A stretch of DNA of 64,000 nt. Origin: Bacillota bacterium (GTDB lineage Bacteria > Bacillota_I > Bacilli_A > RF39 > UBA660). A program made the position numbers and the translations under genes. Where the stretch lies: assembly GCA_015059495.1 (NCBI GenBank), contig SVAI01000001.1:671811-735810 (forward strand), written 5' to 3'. Each line of letters begins with the position of its first letter. Positions within the stretch are counted from its first letter, which is position 1. This document shows positions 1 through 14,300 of the stretch, one piece after another. The notes beneath the pieces are model-generated. The model was not told where the DNA came from, made no database searches, and was given only the letters and a program-made list of their open reading frames with translations.

Positions 1-2125
<2,125 letters not shown>

Positions 2126-2133
<8 letters not shown>

Positions 2134-3619
2134 TACTTTCCTCATCATCTATAAATTGGAAACGACTCTTTATTTGATCTATACTTAAAGGACTATACTT
2201 ATATTGTTTTAAATTTTCTATAATAATTTTACCTTCAGCTAACTTTTTACGTAAATCACTACTCATTTCATCTACATTAGCAAGTTCATATACATCTCTT
2301 GTTTCTAGATAATTAAGTAATTTTCTTCTTACTTTAGATCCAAGTGCTTTCATTTCTTGTGTTTGAACAGCACCACCTAATCTCGAAACAGAAAGTCCAT
2401 AATTAATAGCAGGTTTTTCACCTTTTTTAAAATTCTTAGAAGATAATACTATTTGACCATCTGTTATAGAAATAATATTAGTTGAAATATAATCAGTTAT
2501 ATCATCACCAACTGTTTCAACAACAGGTAAAATAGAAATACTTGCACCATTTTTATACTGACATGCTCTTTCAAGTAATCTAGCATGAGCATAGAATATA
2601 TCGGCTGGATATGCATCTCTACCTGGTGCTTTATTAGATATTAATGATATTTGTCTATATGCATCAGCATGACGTTTTAAATCATCTAATACTACTAAAA
2701 CGTCTTTACCTTGCATCATATAAAATGACGCAACACTTAAGGCAAAGTAAGGAGTTAAATAAAGAACTGTAGGTAAATCTTCATAAAATGCTGAAATAAT
2801 TAAAGTATATGAAGCAGCACCCTTTTTTACTAATTCATAATAAATTTCTTTAACTTCCTTCTTTGTTTTACCTATAGCAACATAAATACATAACATATCT
2901 TTATTAGCTTGATTAACTATAGTATCTAAACAAAGTTGTGTCTTACCAGTTTTCTTACTTCCTATTATTAACTGTCTTTGACCTTTACCTATAGGATAAA
3001 TCAGATCAATACCAGCAATACCTGTTTCTAGAGGTCTATTAACATCTCTTCTATCCATAATATGAAATGGTTCTTTTTCAATTCTAAACTTAATAGTATC
3101 CTTATACTTTTTATCATCAAGTTTATCTCTACCAAACATATCAATAATTCTTCCAACAGATTCAGGAGAATATTCACCTAATAATTCTTCATTTGTTTGA
3201 TAAACACTATCCCCAACAACTATATCATTTGTTTTTGTTAAAAGAGCTACAACAGTATAATTAGCTTCTAATTTAGTAACATATCCAATAGCTTTATTAG
3301 CTATATTTACTTTTTCATAAAAAGATACATTTTCTAATCCAGAAACCTCTAAAATAAATTCTTTTATCTTAGTAACTTTACCAACACCATAAATATTATT
3401 ACCAGTTATAATAGAATCTTTTTTTAATTCTATTTTATCTAATACATATTTAGTCTCATTCTTTATAGTATTAACTTTTGTCTTTGGTAAATCCTCACTC
3501 TTAACAACATTAACTGAATTACTATTCATAATATCAGATATAGATATATTATTAATAATATTTTTTAAATTATTAGATTGGAGTTTTTTAGTTTTTTCAT
3601 TTTCATTATTGTCTTTCAT
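2126..3619 (-). CDS. atpA: F1-type ATPase alpha subunit
   Basis: Non-catalytic nucleotide-binding subunit of F1 that supplies the arginine finger. Seen: barrel domain, RIIDMFGRD, HIMDRRDVNRPLETGIAGID, P-loop GSKKTGKTQ, VVLDDLKRHADAYR, PGRDAYPADIFYAHARLLER, and GLSVSRLGGA with the arginine-finger Arg. The N-terminal leader before the barrel is about 60-70 residues, longer than usual (about 25), and rich in Asn and Lys; in ordinary enzymes this region contacts delta. I chose the ATG at 3619 (MKDNNENEK, 497 residues) because GGAG lies 8 nt upstream; the ORF-track start at 3637 would overlap that site. It sits between the b-delta fusion and gamma, the order of classical atp operons. Confidence 0.93.
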
Positions 3620-3640
3620 AACTCCTTCTCCTTTCATTGT

Positions 3641-4363
3641 TTAACTTAAACTATAATCATATAGTTTATTTTTATAAATTATCTTAAATCCTTTATAAAT
3701 ACTACTATCATAAATAGTTCTTATTCTATCATCTATTTTATCGTAATTTTCTTCCTCAGTACCAACTAAAATATATATATTTGGATTATTTTCATTAATC
3801 ATAGATTCAATATAACTAACAAAATCATTTATATCAAACTTACTCTCATCTACACAATAATCTGTATATATTTTATGATATTTAGTTTTTAACTTATACA
3901 TAAAATCTTCTCTTTTAGATAAATCAGTAATTAATCCATAAACACTAACTTCATCAATATCACATTTTAATTCTAATAACTCATTAAACAAGTCAATATT
4001 CTTAAAACTAACATTTTTATTAATAAAATTAATTATAATATCCTTAGAATTTATAGAAAAATTATCATCAACAATCTTAGTTAATTGAAATAAATCTTCA
4101 ACTTCATAGTCATTACTATTTTCAACATAAACAAAATTTTCATTTATATCATTAGTTTCAACTACTTTTTCTCTTTTTATTTTATTAACTTGATTATCTT
4201 CATCTTCCCTTTTCTTTTTTAATTCTTCATACTCTTCAATTTTAACAGCAAAGTATAATTTACTTTTTTCTTTTATACTATCTATAATTCCTTTAATTAT
4301 ATAAAATAATGTTAAAGTCATTAATATAAATATAAAAGATATAAAAATCAATAATCTAACCAT
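3641..4363 (-). CDS. Membrane-anchored b-delta-like fusion (peripheral stalk)
   Basis: Seen: one N-terminal membrane helix (residues about 4-25), a short charged stalk (KIEEYEELKKKRED), an acidic linker, then a globular region of about 150 residues. Its end, YDSSIYKGFKIIYKNKLYDYS, resembles the delta C-terminal motif (family form DPSLLGGFVVRVGDKVIDAS). It sits exactly where atpF and atpH sit, between c and alpha, and its ATG begins 2 nt after the c-like stop codon. I infer a compact fusion of subunit b (anchor and short stalk) with delta; b-delta fusions are known in mycobacteria. At 240 residues it is shorter than b plus delta together (about 340), so the stalk is much reduced. It was recognised from context and the C-terminal motif only. 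Confidence 0.6.
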   Translation of the reverse strand: MVRLLIFISFIFILMTLTLFYIIKGIIDSIKEKSKLYFAVKIEEYEELKKKREDEDNQVNKIKREKVVETNDINENFVYVENSNDYEVEDLFQLTKIVDDNFSINSKDIIINFINKNVSFKNIDLFNELLELKCDIDEVSVYGLITDLSKREDFMYKLKTKYHKIYTDYCVDESKFDINDFVSYIESMINENNPNIYILVGTEEENYDKIDDRIRTIYDSSIYKGFKIIYKNKLYDYSLS

Positions 4364-4364
4364 A

Positions 4365-6112
<1,748 letters not shown>

Positions 6113-6123
6113 ATATTTCACCT

Positions 6124-9100
6124 CTACTTCTTGATATAATCTACTGTCTTGTCTATTACTTTATATTTAGATGAAGTACCATCTAACCAATAAAATTGCA
6201 TTTGTACTATATATTCACCTGTTGGTAACAAAATATCTCTACCATTAGCATCTACTATAGTAACATAAGCATGGTTTGTATCACTATCTATAACAAATGA
6301 TATTGGATTAATATCACCAGATAAGTAATGTTCACCTGTCTTTTTAGTAATTGTATATTTCATAAAACTAATTTTATTAATATTCCAATATTCTTGAAAT
6401 GCATATCTAACTTTAGATGTATCTGTATTAACCGCAATTGCGTCACCTAAATATGCATCATCACTAATAACTAAATTTTTTGAATAAACAAATTGTCCAT
6501 ATTCATCATTACTATTATTTAAATTAGCTTCATATACAACATTAATTTGACATTGTTTACTTTCACATGTTTTAGTTAATGTATAAATTGTATTAGTTCT
6601 ATAATAATCACCAATTAATTCACCATAATCACTATCATATGTTTTATTCTTATCTTTTATATATACTTTATAATTACTATGTTCAAATAAAGCATTATAA
6701 GCATCAGTAACTAATACTCTGAATTTTAATTCCTCAGTATTATCACTAGTTATTTTAATAACATCTATTAATGGTTTAGTAATAACTAAATGAAAAGGTA
6801 TTTGAGCATCAGTTAAATAACCCTTTTCTCCATTTGAAGTATAATAAGGAACAATCTTAATAATATATTCATCATTAGTATTCATATTGTAAGAAATATC
6901 TACATTCTTATCTACATGACCTTTTCCATCTACTATAGAATCTAACATAGTATCACTAATATTAAATCTATCACTTATATCATTACCACTACTATCCAAT
7001 ACATGATATTCAATACCTTCATATCCATCCAATACTTTAACATCATAAGATATTCTTATACTTCTACGTTCATTTCTAACTGGAACATAAACAACTTCTA
7101 GATTACTAATATCAATACCATCTAATGTTTTAAATTTAAACATATTTAAATTATTTTGATAATAGAAATCATGTTCTTCTCCAGCATAAACCCATTTAAC
7201 ATAGAAATAATAATCTGTATTAGATTGTAAATCTAACATAGTATAACCATTATTCATTATATCTACTAAACTAACTTCATAAGTCTTATAAAGACTATCA
7301 TTTTCTTTTGTATAAACATATATTTTAACATTAATATCATTTTCAATTTCTTCATCAACACTAGAAATTTCAGGTTTAATGTTTGCATAAGTTAATCCTG
7401 CATCTGTTCTCCATAATACAAAAGTAGGATTAATTTGATCAAATGAGAACTTACAACCATTTTGATCACCACAAGTTCCATCAATTGAACTTACATTCTT
7501 AACTAAGAAATCAGCTTGTTTATCATTAAACAATACTTTGTCTGAAGTTAAATAACCTTTATTAAATTCAAAAGGATAAGTAAATACATTACCATTAAAT
7601 TGAATAGATAAATTCTTATTATTAGAATCAAAACTATTTAATTCATATGTACAATAATGTCCTATATTAGTATCAAAAAAATATAGATTTGATGTTGAAG
7701 CCAAAGTCTTCAAACCATTATTATCATAAACATCAATCATACCATTATCATAATATAACTTAACAGATGTAGTAATATCACCTAATCCCATTAACTGTTT
7801 AATTCTATAATAATCTATAGACATTATTCCCTTACCGTTAACACTGACATTTGAAACAGTTACTTTTTTACCATTACTAGCAGTAAACGTTACATCACCT
7901 AATATTAAGTATTTCTTATATTTATCATCTACGGAAACATTGATTTTTAAACTGTTTTGATCTGGTTCAACACTATATTTAAAGTATTCAATATTTGTCC
8001 TTGTTTCAAAATACATATTTTCAACATCATATACTTTTCTAATTTCTAAATCATCATTTAAATTAACCATTCTATACATAGATAAAACTGTACCACTAAT
8101 ATCTCTAGTTTCAAAACTCTTTTCAGTATCAGTTTGTTCTAACTCTACACTTCTCTTATTATTTGCAGTTTCAAAACTTCCAGCATAGTAATTTATAGTA
8201 TTATTATCTAAAGAATTATCAACATCTTTTAAAGTATAATTCCAAGTTAAGGTATCATAACGATCTCTTTTTGCTAAATATAAATTAAATTCTGGTTCTT
8301 GTCTTTTTGGATAGTAAATATTTGATTTAGCACAAGTTTCAGATATTTCTACTGGATTACCATTTTCATCAGTAGTCTTTACTTTAATAGTATAATTAAA
8401 GTAATAAGATTTACCTCTCATATAATTATTATTACCATCATCACCAAAGAATAAATCTACAGCGCTAGAATCACTAGAATCCTTAGAATATATTTCTTGA
8501 TCATTATTTGCATTATATACATGATATGTAATAGTATAAGAACTATCATTATCACCTAATAATACATTAGGAGTTATTCTATAACCAACTATAGTATTAT
8601 TATTTAAATTTTTATCTCTACCATTATTATGTAATTGAGAAATAACATATGGACCATTTTTATCAATATATCTACCTGCAACATTATTTGCTATAACAGG
8701 AAACTCTTCAGCAACAATAGGTAAATCATTTTTATCAGTTGTATAATCCTTAGCATTAAATACTTCTATTTTATATAAACCATATGTTAATTGATCTTCA
8801 TTAATATTTAAAGACTGAGGAGTTATTTCAAAATAATTATCATATAATGAAGTCTTTAAATCACTTTCATAATATTCTTTATTTCCATCATATTTAGTAT
8901 TTGTCCAACAATTATAATTTTCACTTAAAATATCACTACATCTATAATTATCACTCTTATGTAATCTAATAGATACTTGTTCCATTGTACTAGCTTCAAG
9001 TTCAGTATTTTCAAAATCATTTAAACTTAATAATCTAGCCTTAACTCTAAAGATGTCAGATGATGTAGCAACATTTTCATATACTACAGTCATCTTATTA

Positions 9101-11208
9101 GGTTCCTTAGTATTAACTATAACTGAACCAATATCACTATATACATAACCATTACCATCTTTATAATCAATATAAGCAGAAATAACAAAAAGGTACGATT
9201 CATTACTTCTTAAATTATTAACATCAACATTTAATACACTCTTCTTATCAGATAATTGATTAATAGTATAATCATTACTTATCTTAACACCAGTACCAAT
9301 AGATAAAGATCTATAAGTTAATGTAATATTCTTACTATAGTCTATTAAACTTTCTTCATCTTCAATAACAATATTACCCTTAATTCTTTCAAAAGTAATA
9401 TCTTCTTCTTCAAAGTCTAGTATTACAGGACCTTTCTTAGAATTCATATTAACTATTTCATTACCTATAGGTATTTCATATTCTTTTTCATTATCATTAA
9501 AAGTTAAATATACATATACTTTATAATCAGTATATCTTTGAATAATATTATCATCTACACTAACTTCAATCTTATCATTATAAGAACTATCCTTAGATAA
9601 TACAAGTTTTTCACCATCATATATATCTGCATGATATGAAATAATTCCATTATCATCATCAACAATATTATTTAAATATATTACAAACTTACTATTTAAT
9701 TTATCTACAGAAAAAGTTGTTTTATCAATAGTAGGTTTCTTTTTTAATGTCTTTAATTCACTTACAAGTTTTTCACCATTTTGTAATACAACATTTTCAT
9801 ATACAAAATCACTAACGACTAAAGTATATACCTTATCATTTGTAAGTTCATCAAATACTAACACATTATCATCTTTTAATGATAAATCTCCTTCTTTAAC
9901 AGGTGCATCACCATTTTGAATTAAATAAGATGATTTATCAAATAATTTATAACTTACTTTAGTAATTAAAGAATCATCACTGACATCAACTTTAAAACTC
10001 AATTCATTACTCTTAGCATAATTCTTAGAAACATTAATTCCTAATGCTTTACTAACAAAAGCTTTTTGAATAAAATCTCTATTATAAGTAACATCATTCT
10101 TAATATAATCTTGATTAACAACTAAAGTATAATTTGTATCAGGTTTTAATTGTTCATAATCTATATTAATATTAACTTTACCACTATCTTCTTGTACATA
10201 ATATACAGTGTTATTTGTATCACTTTCAATTATTTTAATAATTCTACTTCCTGATAAGATACCTTCATTATCATTAACTTGAATAAATGCTTTAATTGAA
10301 TTTGCAGTAACACTCATCTCTTGAATCAAGAACTCAGGATCTTTTATTGTAGCATTTTCATCAACAATTTGTTCAATCAATTCATTTTCTACTTCAACAA
10401 GTCCATCTTGAACTTCATCAAACTTAGGTAATTGTCTCTTTTGTTCTTCTTTTTCTTCTTCAACAATAACTTGATTTTTGTCTTCACTTACTATATCAAT
10501 ATTATCATCACTATTAATAGTAATTTCACTTAAATTAACTTTATCTTCTTTATCAAATAAAACTTTCTTATTAATTAAATCTAAACTTACATGTTCTCCT
10601 ATTTGTAACACTAAGGAAGAAGATATATTTTTAATAGATAACTCTTGATTATCTAATTTTATAATATTACCATCTAAATAAGTAATCTCTAAATAATTAT
10701 CTTTAATTTCTTTTTTAGTATCAGCAATATTAATAACTAAATTATCACTAACAACCATATATTTATTTTCAGATATCTTTAATAAGAAATTCTTCATAGT
10801 TAAGTTATTATCTAAATAACTAACTACATATCCATTACTAGTTTTAGATAAAATAGATTCAGGGAAGAAATTGTAGTAATGATATGATTCTTCATTTAAC
10901 TTATCTAAATCTAAAACAACAGTCTTTTTAAAAGTTGAAATAGAGCCATTAACGTAATGAACAAAAGAAGATTCATCTACATTTATCTTTTCACTATTAT
11001 TATCATCTAATTCTACATTACCTTTAGAACTATTAATTTTATATTTATTATTACTAGAAAAATAATATTTATTATCAGATGATGATATTACATATCCATC
11101 TTCTACAAAATTACTATAACTATTCTTGTTGTTAATAATTCCAAAAGAAAAGATTAAACCAATAACAATAATAATAGGAAAAATAATTGTAAATAAACCT
11201 CTGCGCAT
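6124..11208 (-). CDS. Giant single-pass surface protein with tandem Ig/Fn3-like domains, 1694 aa
   Basis: Seen: an N-terminal signal anchor (residues about 5-25), the beta-rich N-terminal domain shared with its neighbours (to about 240), an acidic linker (EEEKEEQ), then about 1400 residues of repeated beta-sandwich-like units. Recurrent strands such as LKPDTNYTLVV, LTNDKVYTLVV and LQSNTDYYFYV mark Fn3/Ig-like folds. Cys is scarce and there is no LPxTG motif or C-terminal helix, so the protein is held only by its N-terminus. Its own promoter and RBS (GAGGAG) follow a terminator after the 3042-residue gene, making it the first gene of the unit that carries the F1-like ATPase. It probably forms a long extracellular rod. 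The ligand is unknown. Confidence 0.65.
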   Translation of the reverse strand: MRRGLFTIIFPIIIVIGLIFSFGIINNKNSYSNFVEDGYVISSSDNKYYFSSNNKYKINSSKGNVELDDNNSEKINVDESSFVHYVNGSISTFKKTVVLDLDKLNEESYHYYNFFPESILSKTSNGYVVSYLDNNLTMKNFLLKISENKYMVVSDNLVINIADTKKEIKDNYLEITYLDGNIIKLDNQELSIKNISSSLVLQIGEHVSLDLINKKVLFDKEDKVNLSEITINSDDNIDIVSEDKNQVIVEEEKEEQKRQLPKFDEVQDGLVEVENELIEQIVDENATIKDPEFLIQEMSVTANSIKAFIQVNDNEGILSGSRIIKIIESDTNNTVYYVQEDSGKVNINIDYEQLKPDTNYTLVVNQDYIKNDVTYNRDFIQKAFVSKALGINVSKNYAKSNELSFKVDVSDDSLITKVSYKLFDKSSYLIQNGDAPVKEGDLSLKDDNVLVFDELTNDKVYTLVVSDFVYENVVLQNGEKLVSELKTLKKKPTIDKTTFSVDKLNSKFVIYLNNIVDDDNGIISYHADIYDGEKLVLSKDSSYNDKIEVSVDDNIIQRYTDYKVYVYLTFNDNEKEYEIPIGNEIVNMNSKKGPVILDFEEEDITFERIKGNIVIEDEESLIDYSKNITLTYRSLSIGTGVKISNDYTINQLSDKKSVLNVDVNNLRSNESYLFVISAYIDYKDGNGYVYSDIGSVIVNTKEPNKMTVVYENVATSSDIFRVKARLLSLNDFENTELEASTMEQVSIRLHKSDNYRCSDILSENYNCWTNTKYDGNKEYYESDLKTSLYDNYFEITPQSLNINEDQLTYGLYKIEVFNAKDYTTDKNDLPIVAEEFPVIANNVAGRYIDKNGPYVISQLHNNGRDKNLNNNTIVGYRITPNVLLGDNDSSYTITYHVYNANNDQEIYSKDSSDSSAVDLFFGDDGNNNYMRGKSYYFNYTIKVKTTDENGNPVEISETCAKSNIYYPKRQEPEFNLYLAKRDRYDTLTWNYTLKDVDNSLDNNTINYYAGSFETANNKRSVELEQTDTEKSFETRDISGTVLSMYRMVNLNDDLEIRKVYDVENMYFETRTNIEYFKYSVEPDQNSLKINVSVDDKYKKYLILGDVTFTASNGKKVTVSNVSVNGKGIMSIDYYRIKQLMGLGDITTSVKLYYDNGMIDVYDNNGLKTLASTSNLYFFDTNIGHYCTYELNSFDSNNKNLSIQFNGNVFTYPFEFNKGYLTSDKVLFNDKQADFLVKNVSSIDGTCGDQNGCKFSFDQINPTFVLWRTDAGLTYANIKPEISSVDEEIENDINVKIYVYTKENDSLYKTYEVSLVDIMNNGYTMLDLQSNTDYYFYVKWVYAGEEHDFYYQNNLNMFKFKTLDGIDISNLEVVYVPVRNERRSIRISYDVKVLDGYEGIEYHVLDSSGNDISDRFNISDTMLDSIVDGKGHVDKNVDISYNMNTNDEYIIKIVPYYTSNGEKGYLTDAQIPFHLVITKPLIDVIKITSDNTEELKFRVLVTDAYNALFEHSNYKVYIKDKNKTYDSDYGELIGDYYRTNTIYTLTKTCESKQCQINVVYEANLNNSNDEYGQFVYSKNLVISDDAYLGDAIAVNTDTSKVRYAFQEYWNINKISFMKYTITKKTGEHYLSGDINPISFVIDSDTNHAYVTIVDANGRDILLPTGEYIVQMQFYWLDGTSSKYKVIDKTVDYIKK

Positions 11209-11217
11209 GTTATATAC

Positions 11218-11271
11218 TCCTCTATTATATTTTATACAACTAATTATATCAAAATCTTATACAGAAGTCTA
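11218..11271 (-). promoter_or_regulatory. Promoter and RBS of the surface-protein/F1-ATPase transcription unit
   Basis: On the minus strand, TAGACT (11271-11266), a 17-nt spacer and TATAAT (11248-11243) precede the 1694-residue gene by about 35 nt. GAGGAG then lies 8 nt before its ATG. A terminator ends the previous gene just upstream, so the downstream genes can be expressed separately from the 3042-residue gene. Confidence 0.55.
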
Positions 11272-11282
11272 TAAAATAGCAT

Positions 11283-11323
11283 AAAAAAAAGTAGAAAATT
11301 TTAATTATTTTTCTACTTTTTTA
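11283..11323 (-). terminator. Intrinsic terminator after the 3042-aa gene
   Basis: Stem AAAGTAGAAAA / TTTTCTACTTT followed by a T run on the minus strand. The 5' arm overlaps the last codons of the 3042-residue gene. It is strong enough to separate that gene from the unit containing the ATPase genes, though some read-through is likely. Confidence 0.7.
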
Positions 11324-14300
11324 TTTACTATAAAATATCTTCTTAAAATAACAATTACAATGAATATACTTCCTATTATTGGAGCTATTATAATTATTGA
11401 CGAAACTACATTAACACCGTTCTTTTTACCTACATAATAATCAAATAATACACTATTATTATTAATTGTATCACTAACATTATTATCACTAATGATATTA
11501 TTTACTAATAAGGTATTATCTTCTTTAGGTATTTCATATATCTCATATTCATTACTTAAATTATTATAAACTATACTATAATTACTCTTTTGAACATAAG
11601 ACTTATCTTCATCAGTATTTAATACTTCATCTATAGACTTAGCATTTAACTTAGAAACGATATTCTTAGCTTCTTTATAATTATCACTTATCATATTTAT
11701 TTTATTATCAGATTGACTACCTTTAAAATAATCACCTATAAACTCTTCGATTGAAGGTTTATAATCTTTCTTTTCATCTATTATTTCACCAGTAACATAA
11801 TTAAATACTACATAATCATTACCTTTATAATTTACTATTATAATATTATCTTTAGAGTTAATTGATTTAATATTATAGTTTTTAAATCCCTTAGGATAAT
11901 TAATCTTGTCTTTAATACTTACTAATGATCCATTTTCTAAATACAATAAATAATCATATCCATTATAACTATTAGATAGTATATTCTTAGCATTATTAGA
12001 TATACTTTGATTAATAATTTCTAATTTATTATTAGCTAATACAATCTTATTAACTATTTTTTCATTAATAATTGAATAATCATTATATGTCTTAATCTTA
12101 CTATCATTATAATCATATTCATACAATGCTTTATCTTCAACTATATCAAAGTTATTAAAATCATTTTCTTCTACTTCTTTAGTATCAATATTATAAATAT
12201 TTTTATTATCTAATAATATCTTATTATTATATACATTAACTGCATTATTAATAATATTTGTTCTGCTTAATAATCTTATACTATACTTATCATTTTTATA
12301 AGATAAATTATCAGCTTTTATTTCATCATTACTTTCAATAACACTACCACTTAAATGATAGAACTTATCATTAACTATTGATGAAGAATTAACTAATTCT
12401 TCACTAGTATAAACTTTAACACTTTCATTTAATCCATTCTTAACATGTAATATAATATCTTCTTTATAATCATAATACATAGTATAAGTTTTCTTATCTA
12501 CATTAATATATTCTCCATCATTAATCTTAAATGATAAATTCTTATAACCATCAATATTATTAAATGTAATATTAATCTTATCTACATCACTTGAATATAC
12601 GCTATATTCAGGTATAGTAAACAAATTATTAACAGCTGTAGTTCTAAGCATACTTGTACTTAATAAATTATTACTATTTGTACTAAATGTATTATCATTT
12701 GGTAATTCAAAGTGTTGTTTAAACGCTGCAGTCATATTCTTTAATCTTGGATAATATCCTTCATCCTTTTCATAGTTTGAACCTACAATACCTTTAACAC
12801 TGTTGAAATCAGATAAGTAAGTTTTATCTACAGTTTTACCACCATTTGATAGTACTACTTTTTTATCATCTTCACTTAAAGAAGATAATTTAACTCCATT
12901 AACAATAGAATCTAAATATATTTTCCAATTAGTAAAATTATCAATTCCATTATCACTTATCTTAGTTTGTTCATTATAACCAGATACATATCCAGCATTA
13001 CAATAATCACTAGAACAACTAACATTAACAGCCAAAATATCATTAGCAAAGTGACCAGTAAACATATCGTTTTCTAAGTACCCTACTAAACCACCTGCAT
13101 AATTTGGAGCATTAACAGTTGTATTAGCAATAATACTACGTTTAATAGTTGTAACATTTTCACTAGCAGTTGTATTTAAATTGTTTGCTCTACCAAGCAT
13201 ACCACCTGCAGAACTTCCAGTAGCTTTTACTCTAGCATTAACCATCATTTGATCTATATTAGAATGATAGTTATAAGTATAACCAACGCCACCACCTACG
13301 TTAACAGCACCTTGAACATCAGTGTTATAAACGAAGTCTTGATTAATATTACCCCAGCTTAATGTACCTTTAAGTCCGCCAACATTCTTATTACCATTAA
13401 TTATTTTACTATCAATAACACCACAATAAGTAAGTTGCCAACCACCACTACCTACTAAACCACCAATATTATTAGCAGTTGTCAAGCCATCAATTGTAGT
13501 TCTTACAACATAAGAATAGTTAATGTATTGATTACTTCCATATAAACCACCAATGGTCTGACTAGAACCTCTAACATAACTATCATAAATAACATTATTT
13601 TCAATAGTACGATTACTAACATTACCACCAATACCACCAACATCACTAACACCAGTAACATTAGAATTGTATAATGTTATACCATTACCACTACCGTAAC
13701 CAAATACACCACCAACGTATTTGCTTCCAGTTACTGTAATATTTCTACCTTCAAAATTAAAGTTATGTACATTAACAACATCAGAAGATTCATTAGCAAT
13801 TAATCCACCAACATAATTAACACCAGTAACATTACAATTTTTAAACTCAATACCAGTCTTATCTAACGCATAAGAATTAGCAATAAACGAAGCAGTATAA
13901 TGACCACCACTAGCAGTAACATTATTTAAACTAACATTTTTAATATTTACTGATTGATTAATACCAATAATAGATGTGTAATACGCAGTTTTAGCAGTAT
14001 TAATTATTTCAATATTATTAAAATTAACATTAGTCATTTCACCATTTATACCCTTAAATAGATTTAAATATGAATAACTACTATTTTGTTTTTGATTATT
14101 TTTTAAATATATATTAGCAAAATTAACATTCTTAACTTCAGACAATACATTATCAATAAATCCAGATGAATTACTTAATATAAAATGATTATTTTCACTA
14201 CCAACATCACTAATAGTAGGATTACTATCAGTACCTGTATAACCTATAAGTCTATTAAATGTAATACCACTACTTATATTAGTTTGACCTTTAAATGAAA

